A stretch of DNA of 64,000 bases from Oscillibacter sp. MSJ-31 (GCF_018918025.1 NZ_JAHLPT010000009.1:1-64000), one strand, 5' to 3'. Counted from the first letter of the stretch, positions 52,274 through 60,880 are shown. The notes: generated from the letters alone by a model not told the origin. Program-made: numbers and translations.

Positions 52274-52627
52274 TTACTTCAAGTAGATGCCGAGGTTACG
52301 CAGAGGAACCTCCACGTCCGCAGCGGTGGCGTTGGCGGGCAGCACCAGCGCATCGGCGAAGAACTCGCCGGAGAGGTACACAATGCCGTCCTCGCCCGAT
52401 GCGACATCCTCTGCCAGAATGCCGTACAGGCCCGTGGTGGTCACGGTGTAGGGGGCGCTGCTGCCGCTCACGCTGATGGCGGCCAGCTTGCCGTCGCTGA
52501 GAACCACGGGAGCACCGCGCTTCAAGGCGGCGGATGCCTTCTTGACCGCCGTAACGATCTCCGCATTACCCGCGATCAGGTAATCCGGCTGGGTGGAAAA
52601 GGTCTTTTTTGCCAAATCCATACTCAT
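52274..52627 (-). CDS. head decoration protein, lambda gpD-like
   Basis: A 117-residue protein. Flexible N-terminus then a beta-rich body (APVVLSDGKLAAISVSGSSAPYTVTTTGLYGILAEDV, VPLRNLGIYLK) as in gpD, which clamps the expanded capsid. It is preceded by GGAGGAG and lies between protease/scaffold and capsid. Confidence 0.88.
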   Translation of the reverse strand: MSMDLAKKTFSTQPDYLIAGNAEIVTAVKKASAALKRGAPVVLSDGKLAAISVSGSSAPYTVTTTGLYGILAEDVASGEDGIVYLSGEFFADALVLPANATAADVEVPLRNLGIYLK

Positions 52628-52642
52628 GTTCTTTCTCCTCCT

Positions 52643-53017
52643 TTACTGCTTCTTGCCCATGGACTTGATCGCGTCCATGAACTCGTCCTGCTTGCCCGTA
52701 CCGCCGCCGGTGCCGCTGTTCTTCACGCCGCCCATGCCGCTCTTGTCAGCGTCGCTCTTTGCGGCATTGAGCCACGCGCCGCCGCTCTCCTTGGCAGCTT
52801 TCATCATGGCCACAGCGTACTCGCTGGCGCTCACCGGCTTTGTGAACTTGGCCTCATTCGTCAGCGCCTCGCTGCCGGACAGGGCCATGTCCTCGATGTC
52901 GTGGATACGCTGGCGCTCGTCGCTCGTCGCTTTGTTCGCCGCCGCCTCCTCGATTTCATTGACCAGTGCGGGATAGGCCCCGCGCAGGTCGTCCACGGTC
53001 TTGATCTCGTTTGCCAT
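52643..53017 (-). CDS. nested scaffold protein within the protease gene
   Basis: An internal ATG in the protease frame (MANEIKTVDDLRGAYPALVNE...) follows a perfect AAGGAGG seven bases away. It would produce a separate 124-residue scaffold equal to the C-terminal third of the protease protein. This is the lambda C/Nu3 arrangement. The protein is mostly helical and charged with a glycine-rich spacer near its end, as expected of scaffolds removed after assembly. Confidence 0.8.
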   Translation of the reverse strand: MANEIKTVDDLRGAYPALVNEIEEAAANKATSDERQRIHDIEDMALSGSEALTNEAKFTKPVSASEYAVAMMKAAKESGGAWLNAAKSDADKSGMGGVKNSGTGGGTGKQDEFMDAIKSMGKKQ

Positions 53018-53734
53018 GTTCGTTACCTCCTTATGGCATTTGTTATTTACAGAGCAGGAGGCGGGAGCTGCCTTGCTGCTTTGTACAAAGTTGGGTGCCT
53101 TGTCGAAAGGCAGGTGTGTGTTGACGCTGTTGACGAACAGCAGCCCGTCCCGGTTTTCGATCACCGTTCCGTCCGCCTCGTCCGTCAACTCGTCGATAAA
53201 GCCGTTTTCCTTTGCCTGTGCCGCCGTCCACCAGCTTGTCTCGTCCATCCATCCGGCCACCTCGTCCTTATCTCTGCCTGTCTTTTTCACATACAGGCCC
53301 ACGATGCTTTCCCGGATGGCGTTCATCGCCTCGATGTACTTCTGCAATTCCTCGGCGTTGTAGTAGCCGTAAGCGCCCATGCGCACCGGATGCACCATGT
53401 AGGTGCTGTCGTTGGCGGCGATCACCTTGCCACAGTGGCAGGCGACGATGGTTGCCGCGCTGGCGCACAGGCCGTCGATCTTCGCCGTCACCGTCGCCGG
53501 ATGCTGTTCAAGCTGGTTGCCGATGGCCTGCGCCGCGAACACGTCGCCGCCGCCGCTATTGATGCGCACCGTGATCTCGTCCAGCGCTCCCAGACCGGCC
53601 AGCTCCTCCGCAAACTGCTTCGGGGTCACCTCGTCGCCCCACCAGCTCGTCTGCGAAATGTCGCCGTAAAGCAGCAACTCCACCTTGTTTCCTGCCTGAT
53701 TGCAGAATTTCCAGAATTTCTTGTTTTCGGGCAT
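52643..53734 (-). CDS. head maturation protease (ClpP-like) with scaffold domain
   Basis: A 363-residue protein combining a ClpP-type serine protease (residues 1-205) and a helical scaffold (about 235-363). The nucleophile is Ser92 (GLCASAATIVACH) and the likely base His115 (YMVHPVRMG). NSGGGDVFAAQAIGNQL forms the oxyanion region. It would cut the scaffold and process the head. The C-terminal part can also be made alone from an internal start (next entry). Confidence 0.92.
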   Translation of the reverse strand: MPENKKFWKFCNQAGNKVELLLYGDISQTSWWGDEVTPKQFAEELAGLGALDEITVRINSGGGDVFAAQAIGNQLEQHPATVTAKIDGLCASAATIVACHCGKVIAANDSTYMVHPVRMGAYGYYNAEELQKYIEAMNAIRESIVGLYVKKTGRDKDEVAGWMDETSWWTAAQAKENGFIDELTDEADGTVIENRDGLLFVNSVNTHLPFDKAPNFVQSSKAAPASCSVNNKCHKEVTNMANEIKTVDDLRGAYPALVNEIEEAAANKATSDERQRIHDIEDMALSGSEALTNEAKFTKPVSASEYAVAMMKAAKESGGAWLNAAKSDADKSGMGGVKNSGTGGGTGKQDEFMDAIKSMGKKQ

Positions 53735-53747
53735 TTCTGTTTTCCTC

Positions 53748-55334
53748 CTATTCTCCCGCCGTCTGCGCTTTTCCGATCTCGTCCACCTCGCGCTTTCGCT
53801 TGGCCTCCGTCACGCGCAGTTTGATGTTGCGGTTGTAGTCCCCGCCGGTCATTTGCGCCGTCTCCTCCTGCGCCGTGCTGAAACCGGCATCCACCCGCTT
53901 GATGGCGGCATCCACCTCCTGTACGGGGTTCAGGTTTGTCCGTGCCGGGCCGTTCCACGCGCATGCCGTGTACGCCTTGCGCCGCGCCGGATCGGTGAAA
54001 AAGCCCGGCGCGTGGATGCGCCCACGGGCGACCGCCTCTGCAAACCACTCCTCATAGACCGGCTGGCAGAAATCGTCCGTGAACCAGTCCCGCTGCATAC
54101 TGCAGGTGCGCCAGAACTCGTTGAGTGCGCCGCGAGCTGCCGAATAGCTGGTGGTGAACTGCTTCATCATCACCTCCGGCGGTATCTCCAGTCCCGCGCC
54201 GATCAGGCGGATGGTTGCGTTGGTAAACTCGTCGTACCCGGTGTTCGGGTGCTTCGGGTCTGCAAACTGCACCTCCTCGCCGGGGTTCAGGTCAATGATG
54301 GCCCCCGGCCCCAGCTCGATACTGCTCTGGTCGGCGCTGTCGATCAGCTCCTCCGCCGGTATCATTTCTCCGAACGGCCTGCCGTCCGACGGGTTTTGTG
54401 ACTTCACAAATACCGTGAACATGGCGCTGATCACCGCCGCCGTGATCTCCGCGTCCGTATAGCGGCCAAGCTGTTTCAGGCTCTCCAGCACAGGGGCCAG
54501 CAGGGGAACGCCCCGCCGCTGGCCGATGCGCTCGCGGCTCATGATGTGCAGCACGTTCCGCCGCCCGGTTGTATCGCCGTAGGCTTCCACTCTTTGCCAC
54601 GTCAGCCCCGCCGCGTCCACGGCGCTGTTGCTGCCCAGCGGATGCCGGTTGCATATCCAGTAGGCTGTCACCATACCGTCCGCGTCTGTCTCCACGCCCT
54701 GTACGATGCTCTGCACCTCGCAGCCCTGCACGGTACATGGCATCAGCCGGTCAAAACCGTCTGGGCTGCATACCCGGTCTGCCTCGATCAGCCGCACACG
54801 CAGGTCATACGGCACTCCCGCCTGATGCTTCATTGGCAGCAGGGCGATGGTGTCGCCGTTCATCAGGTAACTCAAAAAGGCGAGCTGCTGGAGCTGATAG
54901 AAGTTGTCCATCCGCTCCGCGTCGCATACCGGCGTGTCCGCCCACAGGGCGAACTCCCGCACGATCTGCGCTTGCAGCTTCTCCGCCGCCGCCTCGTCCA
55001 GCCCCAGATAGTCGCTGTCGAGCTGCGGTGCTGGCATCAACCCGCCTGCTACAACATTCGTCCGCATGGTTTTCAGCGCCGCCGTGGCCGTTGGGATGCC
55101 CATGTAAGCGTCTCGGCTCCGCTGCCGCAGAATGTCGATGTTGTCCTCGATGTCCTCCTTGGCGCTGCCGCCGTGGTACATCCATCCCCTCATGCTCTTT
55201 TTCGTCAGGTTGGCTCCGTAGTTGCCGTACCCGCTGTTGATCACGCTCAGCGCGGCTCTCGCCGCCGCCCGCTTCGCCGCGTGGACGGGAGCCACGGTCA
55301 TGATTGCCCGGTCAAGGATGTTCGGTTTCATCAT
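53748..55334 (-). CDS. phage portal protein, lambda gpB family
   Basis: A 528-residue portal. Typical features: GNYGANLTKKSMRGWMYHGGSAKEDIEDNIDILRQRSRDAYMGIPTATAALKTMRTNVVAGGLMPAP, the DRVCSPDGF loop, and ELGPGAIIDLNPGEEVQFADPKHPNTGYDEFTNATIRLIGAGLEIPPEVMM. It forms the ring through which DNA enters and leaves. The start at 55334 is chosen for GGAGGGAGCGC upstream. It is preceded by a W-like gene and the terminase. Confidence 0.94.
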   Translation of the reverse strand: MMKPNILDRAIMTVAPVHAAKRAAARAALSVINSGYGNYGANLTKKSMRGWMYHGGSAKEDIEDNIDILRQRSRDAYMGIPTATAALKTMRTNVVAGGLMPAPQLDSDYLGLDEAAAEKLQAQIVREFALWADTPVCDAERMDNFYQLQQLAFLSYLMNGDTIALLPMKHQAGVPYDLRVRLIEADRVCSPDGFDRLMPCTVQGCEVQSIVQGVETDADGMVTAYWICNRHPLGSNSAVDAAGLTWQRVEAYGDTTGRRNVLHIMSRERIGQRRGVPLLAPVLESLKQLGRYTDAEITAAVISAMFTVFVKSQNPSDGRPFGEMIPAEELIDSADQSSIELGPGAIIDLNPGEEVQFADPKHPNTGYDEFTNATIRLIGAGLEIPPEVMMKQFTTSYSAARGALNEFWRTCSMQRDWFTDDFCQPVYEEWFAEAVARGRIHAPGFFTDPARRKAYTACAWNGPARTNLNPVQEVDAAIKRVDAGFSTAQEETAQMTGGDYNRNIKLRVTEAKRKREVDEIGKAQTAGE

Positions 55335-55345
55335 GCGCTCCCTCC

Positions 55346-55582
55346 TCATACGTCGCGGGCCACGGCACGATAGGCGCGGTTTCGTCCGCCGTGCTTATCC
55401 TCTGCCTCTGCCTCGGCCAGCTTTCCGGCCCAGTATTCCATTTCCTCGCGCACCCGCTTCAAGTCAGCTCGCGTCAGCATACGGCTGCCGATCTGATAGC
55501 TCTGGCCGGTGGCGATGGCCTCCTCCGCCGCCAGCCATGTGTTCAGTTTCTTTTGACACATTTCTTTCGTAAAGATTGCCAA
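55346..55582 (-). CDS. head completion protein in W position
   Basis: A 78-residue helical protein (MAIFTKEMCQKKLNTWLAAEEAIATGQSYQIGSRMLTRADLKRVREEMEYWAGKLAEAE). Its size and its place between terminase and portal match lambda gpW and the DUF6148-type head-completion proteins. Its end and the terminase stop are almost contiguous. Confidence 0.75.
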   Translation of the reverse strand: MAIFTKEMCQKKLNTWLAAEEAIATGQSYQIGSRMLTRADLKRVREEMEYWAGKLAEAEAEDKHGGRNRAYRAVARDV

Positions 55583-57418
55583 TTAAATCCCTCCCCGCCT
55601 CCGGCGGCCCGCCGGACGTTTTCTGATAGGTTTTGCGATCTCGCCCTCCTGCAAAATGGGGTTAGCGATCTCCAGCGCCGCCGTAGCGTAGTTGCGCAGG
55701 TCAAGCGGCTCGTTGCGCTTGTGCTTGCTGTCTTTCAGCTCCCACGCCACAACACTTCTGCCCTTGCGCCAGCGCACCACCATTTTCTCGGCTGTCAGGC
55801 CGATAAAATACTGCTCGTCATAGCCCGCTTCCTCATTGAGCGGAAAGTGGCAGTAGTTCGGCCCCTTGGTCTCATGCCGCAGTCGTTGATACAGCAGGGC
55901 CTTTCCCGCGTCCACGCCGATGATGAACAGCGGCGTTTTCACGCGGTTGTTAGTGGTTGGGTTTCGGATATACGGCACATCCGCGCCGCCCTTGCCCTTG
56001 ATCGACCATATCTTTCGCTCCCACCGTTCCGCCGTGAAGCGGTATACCTGATCTGTGTGGTGGCCGCCGGTGTCGATGCAGGCGCTCATGATGTGCAGCA
56101 CCGTCCCGTCTTTTTTCTTGAAGCCGCCCAGCAGAAAATTGTCGAGGTCTTGCCATACCTGCTCTTTCAGCATATCGCCGTATATCTTCTGGTAGCGGAT
56201 GCCCCAGCTCTCCTTGCCGATGCCCCAGCCGACCACCTCCACCTCGAAGCGGTCGTCCTGCACGTCCACACCGGCTGTCAGAACCAGCACTCCCTCCGGC
56301 ACGTCCGCATCGTACAGCTCCCGCCGGTTCAGCAGCGCGGCATCCTCCACCTGCTCGCCCTGCTCCTCCCACGTTTCGCCCAGCTCCGTGTTCACCCAGA
56401 CTTTCATGCCCTCCGGGTTTCCCTGATCAAGCTGTTCCTTTGCCACAAGGAATTTCTGCACGATCTCTTTCCATGAGCAGAACGTTGAGGCCAGCGTATT
56501 CAGGTGAAAGCCCCGCGCCTCCGCGCCGGGGTTCTCCGGCACAAAGCGACCGCGCTTGCTTGCCTGCTTCCACTGGTATTCTCCGTTCACTACACCGCAG
56601 CGCTCGCACTTATACAGCACCTCGCCCTGCGGGTCGTCCTTGTCAAATACCACGTTGGCCCACACGAGGGGTTGATACTCCCCGCACTCCGGGCATGGCA
56701 CGTTCCATTCCTCCCGCGTGGACTGGTTGAACTCCGTTTCGATGCGGCTCTGGCCCTTAATGACCGGCGTGGAGACGATCACCGTCTTTTTGTCCCAAAA
56801 GGTCGTCTGTCGCTTCTGGGCCAAGGATAGCGGGTCGCCCTCCGTTCCGGCGCTGGCCGGATAGCGGTCAACCTCGTCCGCCAGCAACACCTTGATGGGA
56901 CGGCTGGCAAGGCCCGTTGCGCTGTTCGCGCCCACGATGGTGATGTGGCCACCGGGGAAATTCTTCTTCATGATGGTGTTGCCGGAATAGCGGCTTTTCA
57001 CGTCGATCTTGTCCCGCAGCTCCGGCGTGTCCCGTATCATGGGCGCGAGCCTGTCTTTGGAAAAGGTCTGTCCCATGTCCAGCGTCGGTTGCATCACGAG
57101 GATGGGAGCCGGGGCGTAGTCCATGTAGTAGCCCAGCGGATTGAGGATGAAAGCGTCGGTCTTGCCGATCTGCGCCGCGCTCATGATCACCACCTTGCGG
57201 ATGTGCGGGTCGCCGATTGCGTCCATGATCTCCCGCTGGTATGGTGCCTTGTCCGTGTGCCAGCGCCCCGGCTCCGCGCTGCTCTCCGCCGACAGCACCC
57301 GGTATCGGTCTGCCCACTCCGAAAGCGTCAAAGCCGGGGGCGGTTTCAGCACCGCCGCGCACCGTGCCAACAGCTCCAGCGTCGGCTTTGGCAGATCAAT
57401 GATCTTTCGCTTTTTCAT
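55583..57418 (-). CDS. terminase large subunit, GpA family
   Basis: A 611-residue packaging motor of the lambda GpA type. The ATPase has VVIMSAAQIGKTD (Walker A variant AQIGKT), LLADEVDRY (Walker B) and FWDKKTVIVSTPV. Four zinc-ribbon cysteines follow (NVPCPECGEYQPL, YKCERCG). The nuclease domain includes TAGVDVQDDRFEVEVVGWG and the conserved Asp in FIIGVDAGK. It cuts and packages concatemeric DNA. The start is MKKRKIIDLP with GGGGAAG upstream; longer starts lack a ribosome site. Confidence 0.94.
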   Translation of the reverse strand: MKKRKIIDLPKPTLELLARCAAVLKPPPALTLSEWADRYRVLSAESSAEPGRWHTDKAPYQREIMDAIGDPHIRKVVIMSAAQIGKTDAFILNPLGYYMDYAPAPILVMQPTLDMGQTFSKDRLAPMIRDTPELRDKIDVKSRYSGNTIMKKNFPGGHITIVGANSATGLASRPIKVLLADEVDRYPASAGTEGDPLSLAQKRQTTFWDKKTVIVSTPVIKGQSRIETEFNQSTREEWNVPCPECGEYQPLVWANVVFDKDDPQGEVLYKCERCGVVNGEYQWKQASKRGRFVPENPGAEARGFHLNTLASTFCSWKEIVQKFLVAKEQLDQGNPEGMKVWVNTELGETWEEQGEQVEDAALLNRRELYDADVPEGVLVLTAGVDVQDDRFEVEVVGWGIGKESWGIRYQKIYGDMLKEQVWQDLDNFLLGGFKKKDGTVLHIMSACIDTGGHHTDQVYRFTAERWERKIWSIKGKGGADVPYIRNPTTNNRVKTPLFIIGVDAGKALLYQRLRHETKGPNYCHFPLNEEAGYDEQYFIGLTAEKMVVRWRKGRSVVAWELKDSKHKRNEPLDLRNYATAALEIANPILQEGEIAKPIRKRPAGRRRRGGI

Positions 57419-57557
57419 CGCTCTGCTTCCCCTGCGGCCAGTAGCGCTCATATTCTTTTCTCACGCAGCGAGGGAACATACACAGCACCTTGTCCTCACT
57501 GGTCTGCACCCGCCACACGCACCCGCTACATGGGTGTTTCTTTTTCTGCTTCTCCAT
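57396..57557 (-). CDS. small cysteine-rich phage protein
   Basis: A 53-residue protein (MEKQKKKHPCSGCVWRVQ, CMFPRCVRKEYERY) with two CxxC-type pairs, a probable single zinc knuckle. It overlaps the genes on both sides, as is common for small phage genes between terminase subunits. GGTGAGG precedes the ATG. Function is unknown. Confidence 0.55.
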   Translation of the reverse strand: MEKQKKKHPCSGCVWRVQTSEDKVLCMFPRCVRKEYERYWPQGKQSDEKAKDH

Positions 57558-58023
57558 CGTCCTCACCGTCCTCCGCCGCAAAGGCCACCCGGTAATCGCT
57601 CATTTCCTCCAGAATTTCCTCGATGGCCCCTTTCAGCTCGTCGAAGATACCCGTCTGATCTCCGCCCATGGTGGACAGGGTGGGAGAGAGCTTGGCGGGC
57701 AGCGCCAGAAAGCGGCTGCGGATGTTCAGGAACATGGACTGGATGCCCCGCTCGATGTCCGCCGTGCGGTGTACCTCGCCCCGCCGCAGGTCGTTTTCCA
57801 TTTCCGCCGCCTCACGCTTTGCCCGCGTCAGCATCATGCGCTCGTTTGTCAGCGTTTCCTTGCCCGCGCCGCCGATGTAGGTGATGTACCGTGCCACTGT
57901 CGGCTGTAACTCGTAAAGCCCCGGTCGGGCCTCCACAATCACGCCCTCGTCCCGAAGCTGGCGCACCCGCCGCTCCGTCAGGCATAACCACTGGGCCACT
58001 ACTTTGCTTGTGTAGAGTGTCAT
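57526..58023 (-). CDS. terminase small subunit, Nu1-like
   Basis: A 165-residue protein. The N-terminal winged helix-turn-helix (MTLYTSKVVAQWLCLTERRVRQLRDEGVIVEARPGLYELQPTVARYITYIGG) and the following helices (LTRAKREAAEMENDLRRGEVHRTADIERGIQSMFLNIRSRFLALP) fit the lambda Nu1/packaging-recognition family. It would bind the pac/cos region for the large subunit. It starts five bases after the stop of a small membrane protein. Confidence 0.85.
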   Translation of the reverse strand: MTLYTSKVVAQWLCLTERRVRQLRDEGVIVEARPGLYELQPTVARYITYIGGAGKETLTNERMMLTRAKREAAEMENDLRRGEVHRTADIERGIQSMFLNIRSRFLALPAKLSPTLSTMGGDQTGIFDELKGAIEEILEEMSDYRVAFAAEDGEDDGEAEKETPM

Positions 58024-58028
58024 TTCAT

Positions 58029-58259
58029 CTACCGCCCTTCCCCCAGACGAACTGCTGTGAAGATTGCCACAATCGCCGTGACCAGCATACCCAGCATTTC
58101 CAACTGCGTGACTGCCAGAAAGCAGCACACCGCTGTCCATCCAGCTATGACCACCGCCGTCGGCACAATCCCCCACGGATGTGGAACCGCCAGCGCCCCA
58201 CCCAGCAAAGCCGCAGCCAGCAACACACCGCCCAGCAGGATTGTTAAAATGCTTTCCAT
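58029..58259 (-). CDS. small phage membrane protein
   Basis: A 76-residue protein with two or three hydrophobic stretches (ILTILLGGVLLAAALLGGALAV and VVIAGWTAVCCFLAVTQ..., LVTAIVAIFTAV). It begins at the last base of the upstream gene. Function is unknown; possibly a superinfection-exclusion or accessory membrane protein. Confidence 0.6.
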   Translation of the reverse strand: MESILTILLGGVLLAAALLGGALAVPHPWGIVPTAVVIAGWTAVCCFLAVTQLEMLGMLVTAIVAIFTAVRLGEGR

Positions 58260-59020
58260 TATGCCATCTCCTCTGCGTCCTCTCCATCCGTTTCCGGGTC
58301 TGGTACATCCACCGCGCCGGTGGCTCTCATACGCAGCAGCTCCAGCTTTTCCCGCTCCAGCGTCATGCGCTTTTCGCTCTCCTCCAGCGCCCGCAGACTG
58401 TCCGCAATCTTGGCGATGCGGCCCTGCACCTTGTATAGCGCCTCCTGCAATTTCAGCACACGGCTGAACGCGCTGTCCTTGCTGTACATTCCCATGCTCT
58501 GTAAGGCACCGTCCTGCTTGTCCTTGCCGCGTCCGCCCGGCACTCTCATGTCCATCAGGCTGTTGATGTACAGGCTGTCCTCCGGGGCTGCCTCATACTC
58601 CGCGATTTTGGCGAGTATCTTATGCTCCCGGAATTTCAGGATTTGCATTTCATGCTCCAACGCGGCGCGGCTTCCCAGCGGTGTTCGCTGTACGATCTCC
58701 CGCTCTGCGTCCGAGAGCATATCAAAAAAGACGGCGCTGTACGCTCCGTCCTTTTCTGCGTTCTTATTTCCCGCCGGTGCGCCCGCATGGCTTCCGGCAG
58801 CGTTTTTCTTTCCCACGCTGTTGCGGTTTCCCGGTTGACCGCCCCGCCGCTTCTTTGGCAGAGCTTCATCCCACTTGTCCGCTGCTTTCCAATTCCGCAG
58901 GGTTTGATAGCTCACCCCCTGCTCCTGCGCCAGCTCCCGCAGGCTTACTTCCTCGCCCGCCGCCTTGCGGGCGATGTATGCAGCCTTGGCGGTGTCGCGC
59001 GACTTGCTCCGCTTCGGCAT
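58259..59020 (-). CDS. second terminase-small-subunit-like protein (PBSX type)
   Basis: A 253-residue protein. The N-terminal helix-turn-helix (VSLRELAQEQGVSYQTLRNWKAADKWDE) is followed by the linker GAPAGNKNAEKDGAYSAVFFDMLSDAERE, typical of PBSX/XtmA-type small terminase subunits. The rest is helical with charged repeats (YEAAPEDSLYINSLMDMRV). It coexists with the Nu1-like protein below, so one of the two may act in regulation or in selecting the packaging site. It is the first late gene and has no gene immediately upstream on its strand. Confidence 0.75.
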   Translation of the reverse strand: MPKRSKSRDTAKAAYIARKAAGEEVSLRELAQEQGVSYQTLRNWKAADKWDEALPKKRRGGQPGNRNSVGKKNAAGSHAGAPAGNKNAEKDGAYSAVFFDMLSDAEREIVQRTPLGSRAALEHEMQILKFREHKILAKIAEYEAAPEDSLYINSLMDMRVPGGRGKDKQDGALQSMGMYSKDSAFSRVLKLQEALYKVQGRIAKIADSLRALEESEKRMTLEREKLELLRMRATGAVDVPDPETDGEDAEEMA

Positions 59021-59212
59021 TTCACACCTCCAAATAGCTGTGCGCCCCGCTCGGCCTACGGAAATACCCCGCGTAGGAACGCAGGGCTTCGACCGGCGCA
59101 GGACGCACCAATGGCAAAGCCCGCAGCGTTTCCGCCACGGGCTTTATTCCACGGTATGATATTATCACGAAAAACCTGCGGAAGTTGCTAATCCCGAAAA
59201 ATTTTTCGATGG
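59021..59212. promoter_or_regulatory. intergenic region with possible late promoter
   Basis: About 190 bases between the lipoprotein gene and the first late gene. A TGATAATATCA palindrome (near 59156-59166) resembles a -10 region on the minus strand, and CG-rich hairpins follow. The late promoter probably lies here, but the -35 is unclear. Confidence 0.35.
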
Positions 59213-60310
59213 TTAGGAAACGCAGTTATACGATGCCATTCCCATGGTCACCGTCAACAATGTGTTATCGTGGTTTTTGTCGTTCAAAACCTGTATCTGT
59301 ACCATGTAGTCCCCGTACCCGCTGGCCGTCAGCAGCTCTTGCAGGCTATCCGAGGCTTGCATGGTTGTGTATACGATTTTATCCCATGCCTCTTTCGCGT
59401 CCTTGTCACCGGTCTGCGCGAGCATAGCCGTCTGTGCCAAGCCCTCCTGCCACACGTTCACGGTGTAAACATACCCATCTTTGCTGATGGTGCAGTCGTC
59501 GCCAAAGCCGGAAAGCGCAGTCTTTAGTTTCTCTCGCAGCTCCTCCTCGCTGATCTTCTCAACGATCTCCGCAACATGGGATGTGTATTCCATCGACGCG
59601 GCGATATAGCTGTAGTCTCCGTCCTTTTCCACCAGCGCACCACGCATGGCCTCGCCGGACGCACCCACGATCTCCTGCACCTGCTGGCTCTGCTCCGCCG
59701 GGAACATGGCCACGCCAAAGCGGTATTGCCCCGTCAGCATCTCTCCGTCCTTTGTGAATGGCGCGGTCTGCGCTTTGCCGTCCTGTACCGTGATGGTCTG
59801 CGTCTCCACATAGTCCTCGCGCCCGCCCGCCAGTTCGTCATTGTAGGAAAGTTCTGCGCTCAATTTCGTTCCGTCCGGTAAGCTGGTCTGCACGGTAAAT
59901 ACTGGTTTCCCATCCTCACCGCCCACGGCAATATCCATAGTCACATCAATATGCCGGATACCCGTATAGGCGTAATACTCAATGGCGATCTTTGTATCCG
60001 GCTTCCATGTGTTGGCGCTGTTCCAGCTTGTGTTCGAGCCGATCTTCACCGAGATAACGCTGTCAGCAAGAAATTCCGTTGCCGTTTCCTGCGGCTTTTC
60101 CTGAATGTTGGTGAAGCCCGCTTCTGCCAGTTGGCTTTTGACGACCTCCAACTCCATCCCCTTGCACTTTCCGCTTTCAAATGGTGCGCTGATCTTGTCG
60201 CCTGTGTCCCCGCCGCCGCATCCGGCCAGCAACAAGCACAGCGCAACGACCGCCGCCGTCGCCGCCAGTCGCCGCAGGCTCCACCTCCGCCTGTCTTTTT
60301 CCCTTGTCAT
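59213..60310 (-). CDS. phage-borne lipoprotein with PASTA-like segment
   Basis: A 365-residue predicted lipoprotein. The basic N-terminus and hydrophobic core end in LLLAGC (Cys31). A PASTA-like stretch (CKGMELEVVKSQLAEAGFTNIQEKP) follows, then two beta-rich regions (RHIDVTMDIAVGGEDGKPVFTV and EKISEEELREKLKTALSGFGDDC). It is in the late-gene direction but separated from the structural genes. It is a likely moron that changes the lysogen surface, for example superinfection exclusion (inference). Confidence 0.7.
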   Translation of the reverse strand: MTREKDRRRWSLRRLAATAAVVALCLLLAGCGGGDTGDKISAPFESGKCKGMELEVVKSQLAEAGFTNIQEKPQETATEFLADSVISVKIGSNTSWNSANTWKPDTKIAIEYYAYTGIRHIDVTMDIAVGGEDGKPVFTVQTSLPDGTKLSAELSYNDELAGGREDYVETQTITVQDGKAQTAPFTKDGEMLTGQYRFGVAMFPAEQSQQVQEIVGASGEAMRGALVEKDGDYSYIAASMEYTSHVAEIVEKISEEELREKLKTALSGFGDDCTISKDGYVYTVNVWQEGLAQTAMLAQTGDKDAKEAWDKIVYTTMQASDSLQELLTASGYGDYMVQIQVLNDKNHDNTLLTVTMGMASYNCVS

Positions 60311-60475
60311 TTTCTTTCATCCTTTCTCCGTTTTTTATGGTTTGAGCTTGTTTAAGCTGGTTTGAGCCGGTCGCTCGTCCCGGCCAGCTTACGCCTATTC
60401 AAAAAAACAACTCTGCTGCGATACAGTCTGCCGCCTCACATTTGTGTGTCGCGCCCGTGTCCGTGTTTCGGCACA

Positions 60476-60534
60476 TTGTAAATCTTTTCTACTTTTTTCT
60501 CTGCTTTCTCATATTTTGTAAATCTTTATTACAA
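60476..60534. promoter_or_regulatory. operator-like repeats upstream of the Cro/C1 regulator
   Basis: TTGTAAATCTT occurs at 60476 and again at 60516, 40 bases apart. The second copy continues into TTACAA, making a palindrome TTGTAA-N7-TTACAA (60516-60534). These are likely binding sites of the adjacent regulator in the divergent control region. Confidence 0.55.
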
Positions 60535-60583
60535 GATTATCCGTAAAAAATGGTATTGTCAAGCAGAACAGGAGGGACGGCTT

Positions 60584-60838
60584 ATGAAAATATATGATTA
60601 CTCCGGGCGGGCCAATATCTCCGGCGACCGAATACATCAGGCGCGAACTGCCCAACGCCTATCCCAAGATGTCCTTGCCGCCAAGATGCAGGTCTATGGT
60701 GTCGGTCTGGGGCGAGAGGCAATCAGCCGCATTGAGACCGGCGACCGTTTCGTTACCGATTATGAGCTTGCCATCTTCGCCCGCGTTCTCGGTGTTTCCC
60801 TCGTATGGCTCACCGGCGATCTGGAACAGAAAGAATAA
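60584..60838 (+). CDS. Cro/C1-type XRE-family regulator
   Basis: An 84-residue single helix-turn-helix protein (RIHQARTAQRLSQDVLAAKMQVYGVGLGREAISRIETGDRFVTDYELAIFARVLGVSLVWLTGD). It has no C-terminal protease domain. GGAGGGACGG precedes the ATG. It faces away from the late operon and is the probable repressor or Cro of the prophage switch. A hairpin terminator follows at 60840-60880. Confidence 0.85.
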   Translation: MKIYDYSGRANISGDRIHQARTAQRLSQDVLAAKMQVYGVGLGREAISRIETGDRFVTDYELAIFARVLGVSLVWLTGDLEQKE

Positions 60839-60839
60839 T

Positions 60840-60880
60840 AGCGGAGCTGCCAACAGACTGTAGGCAGTTTCGCTTTTCTA
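60840..60880 (+). terminator. terminator of the regulator gene
   Basis: A stem pairing GCGGAGCTGCC with GGCAGTTTCGC (with G-U pairs) and a following TTTTCTATTT. Confidence 0.6.

Noticed and set aside
51059-53824. 921-codon plus-strand open frame
   Set aside because: Antisense shadow of capsid, decoration and protease genes.
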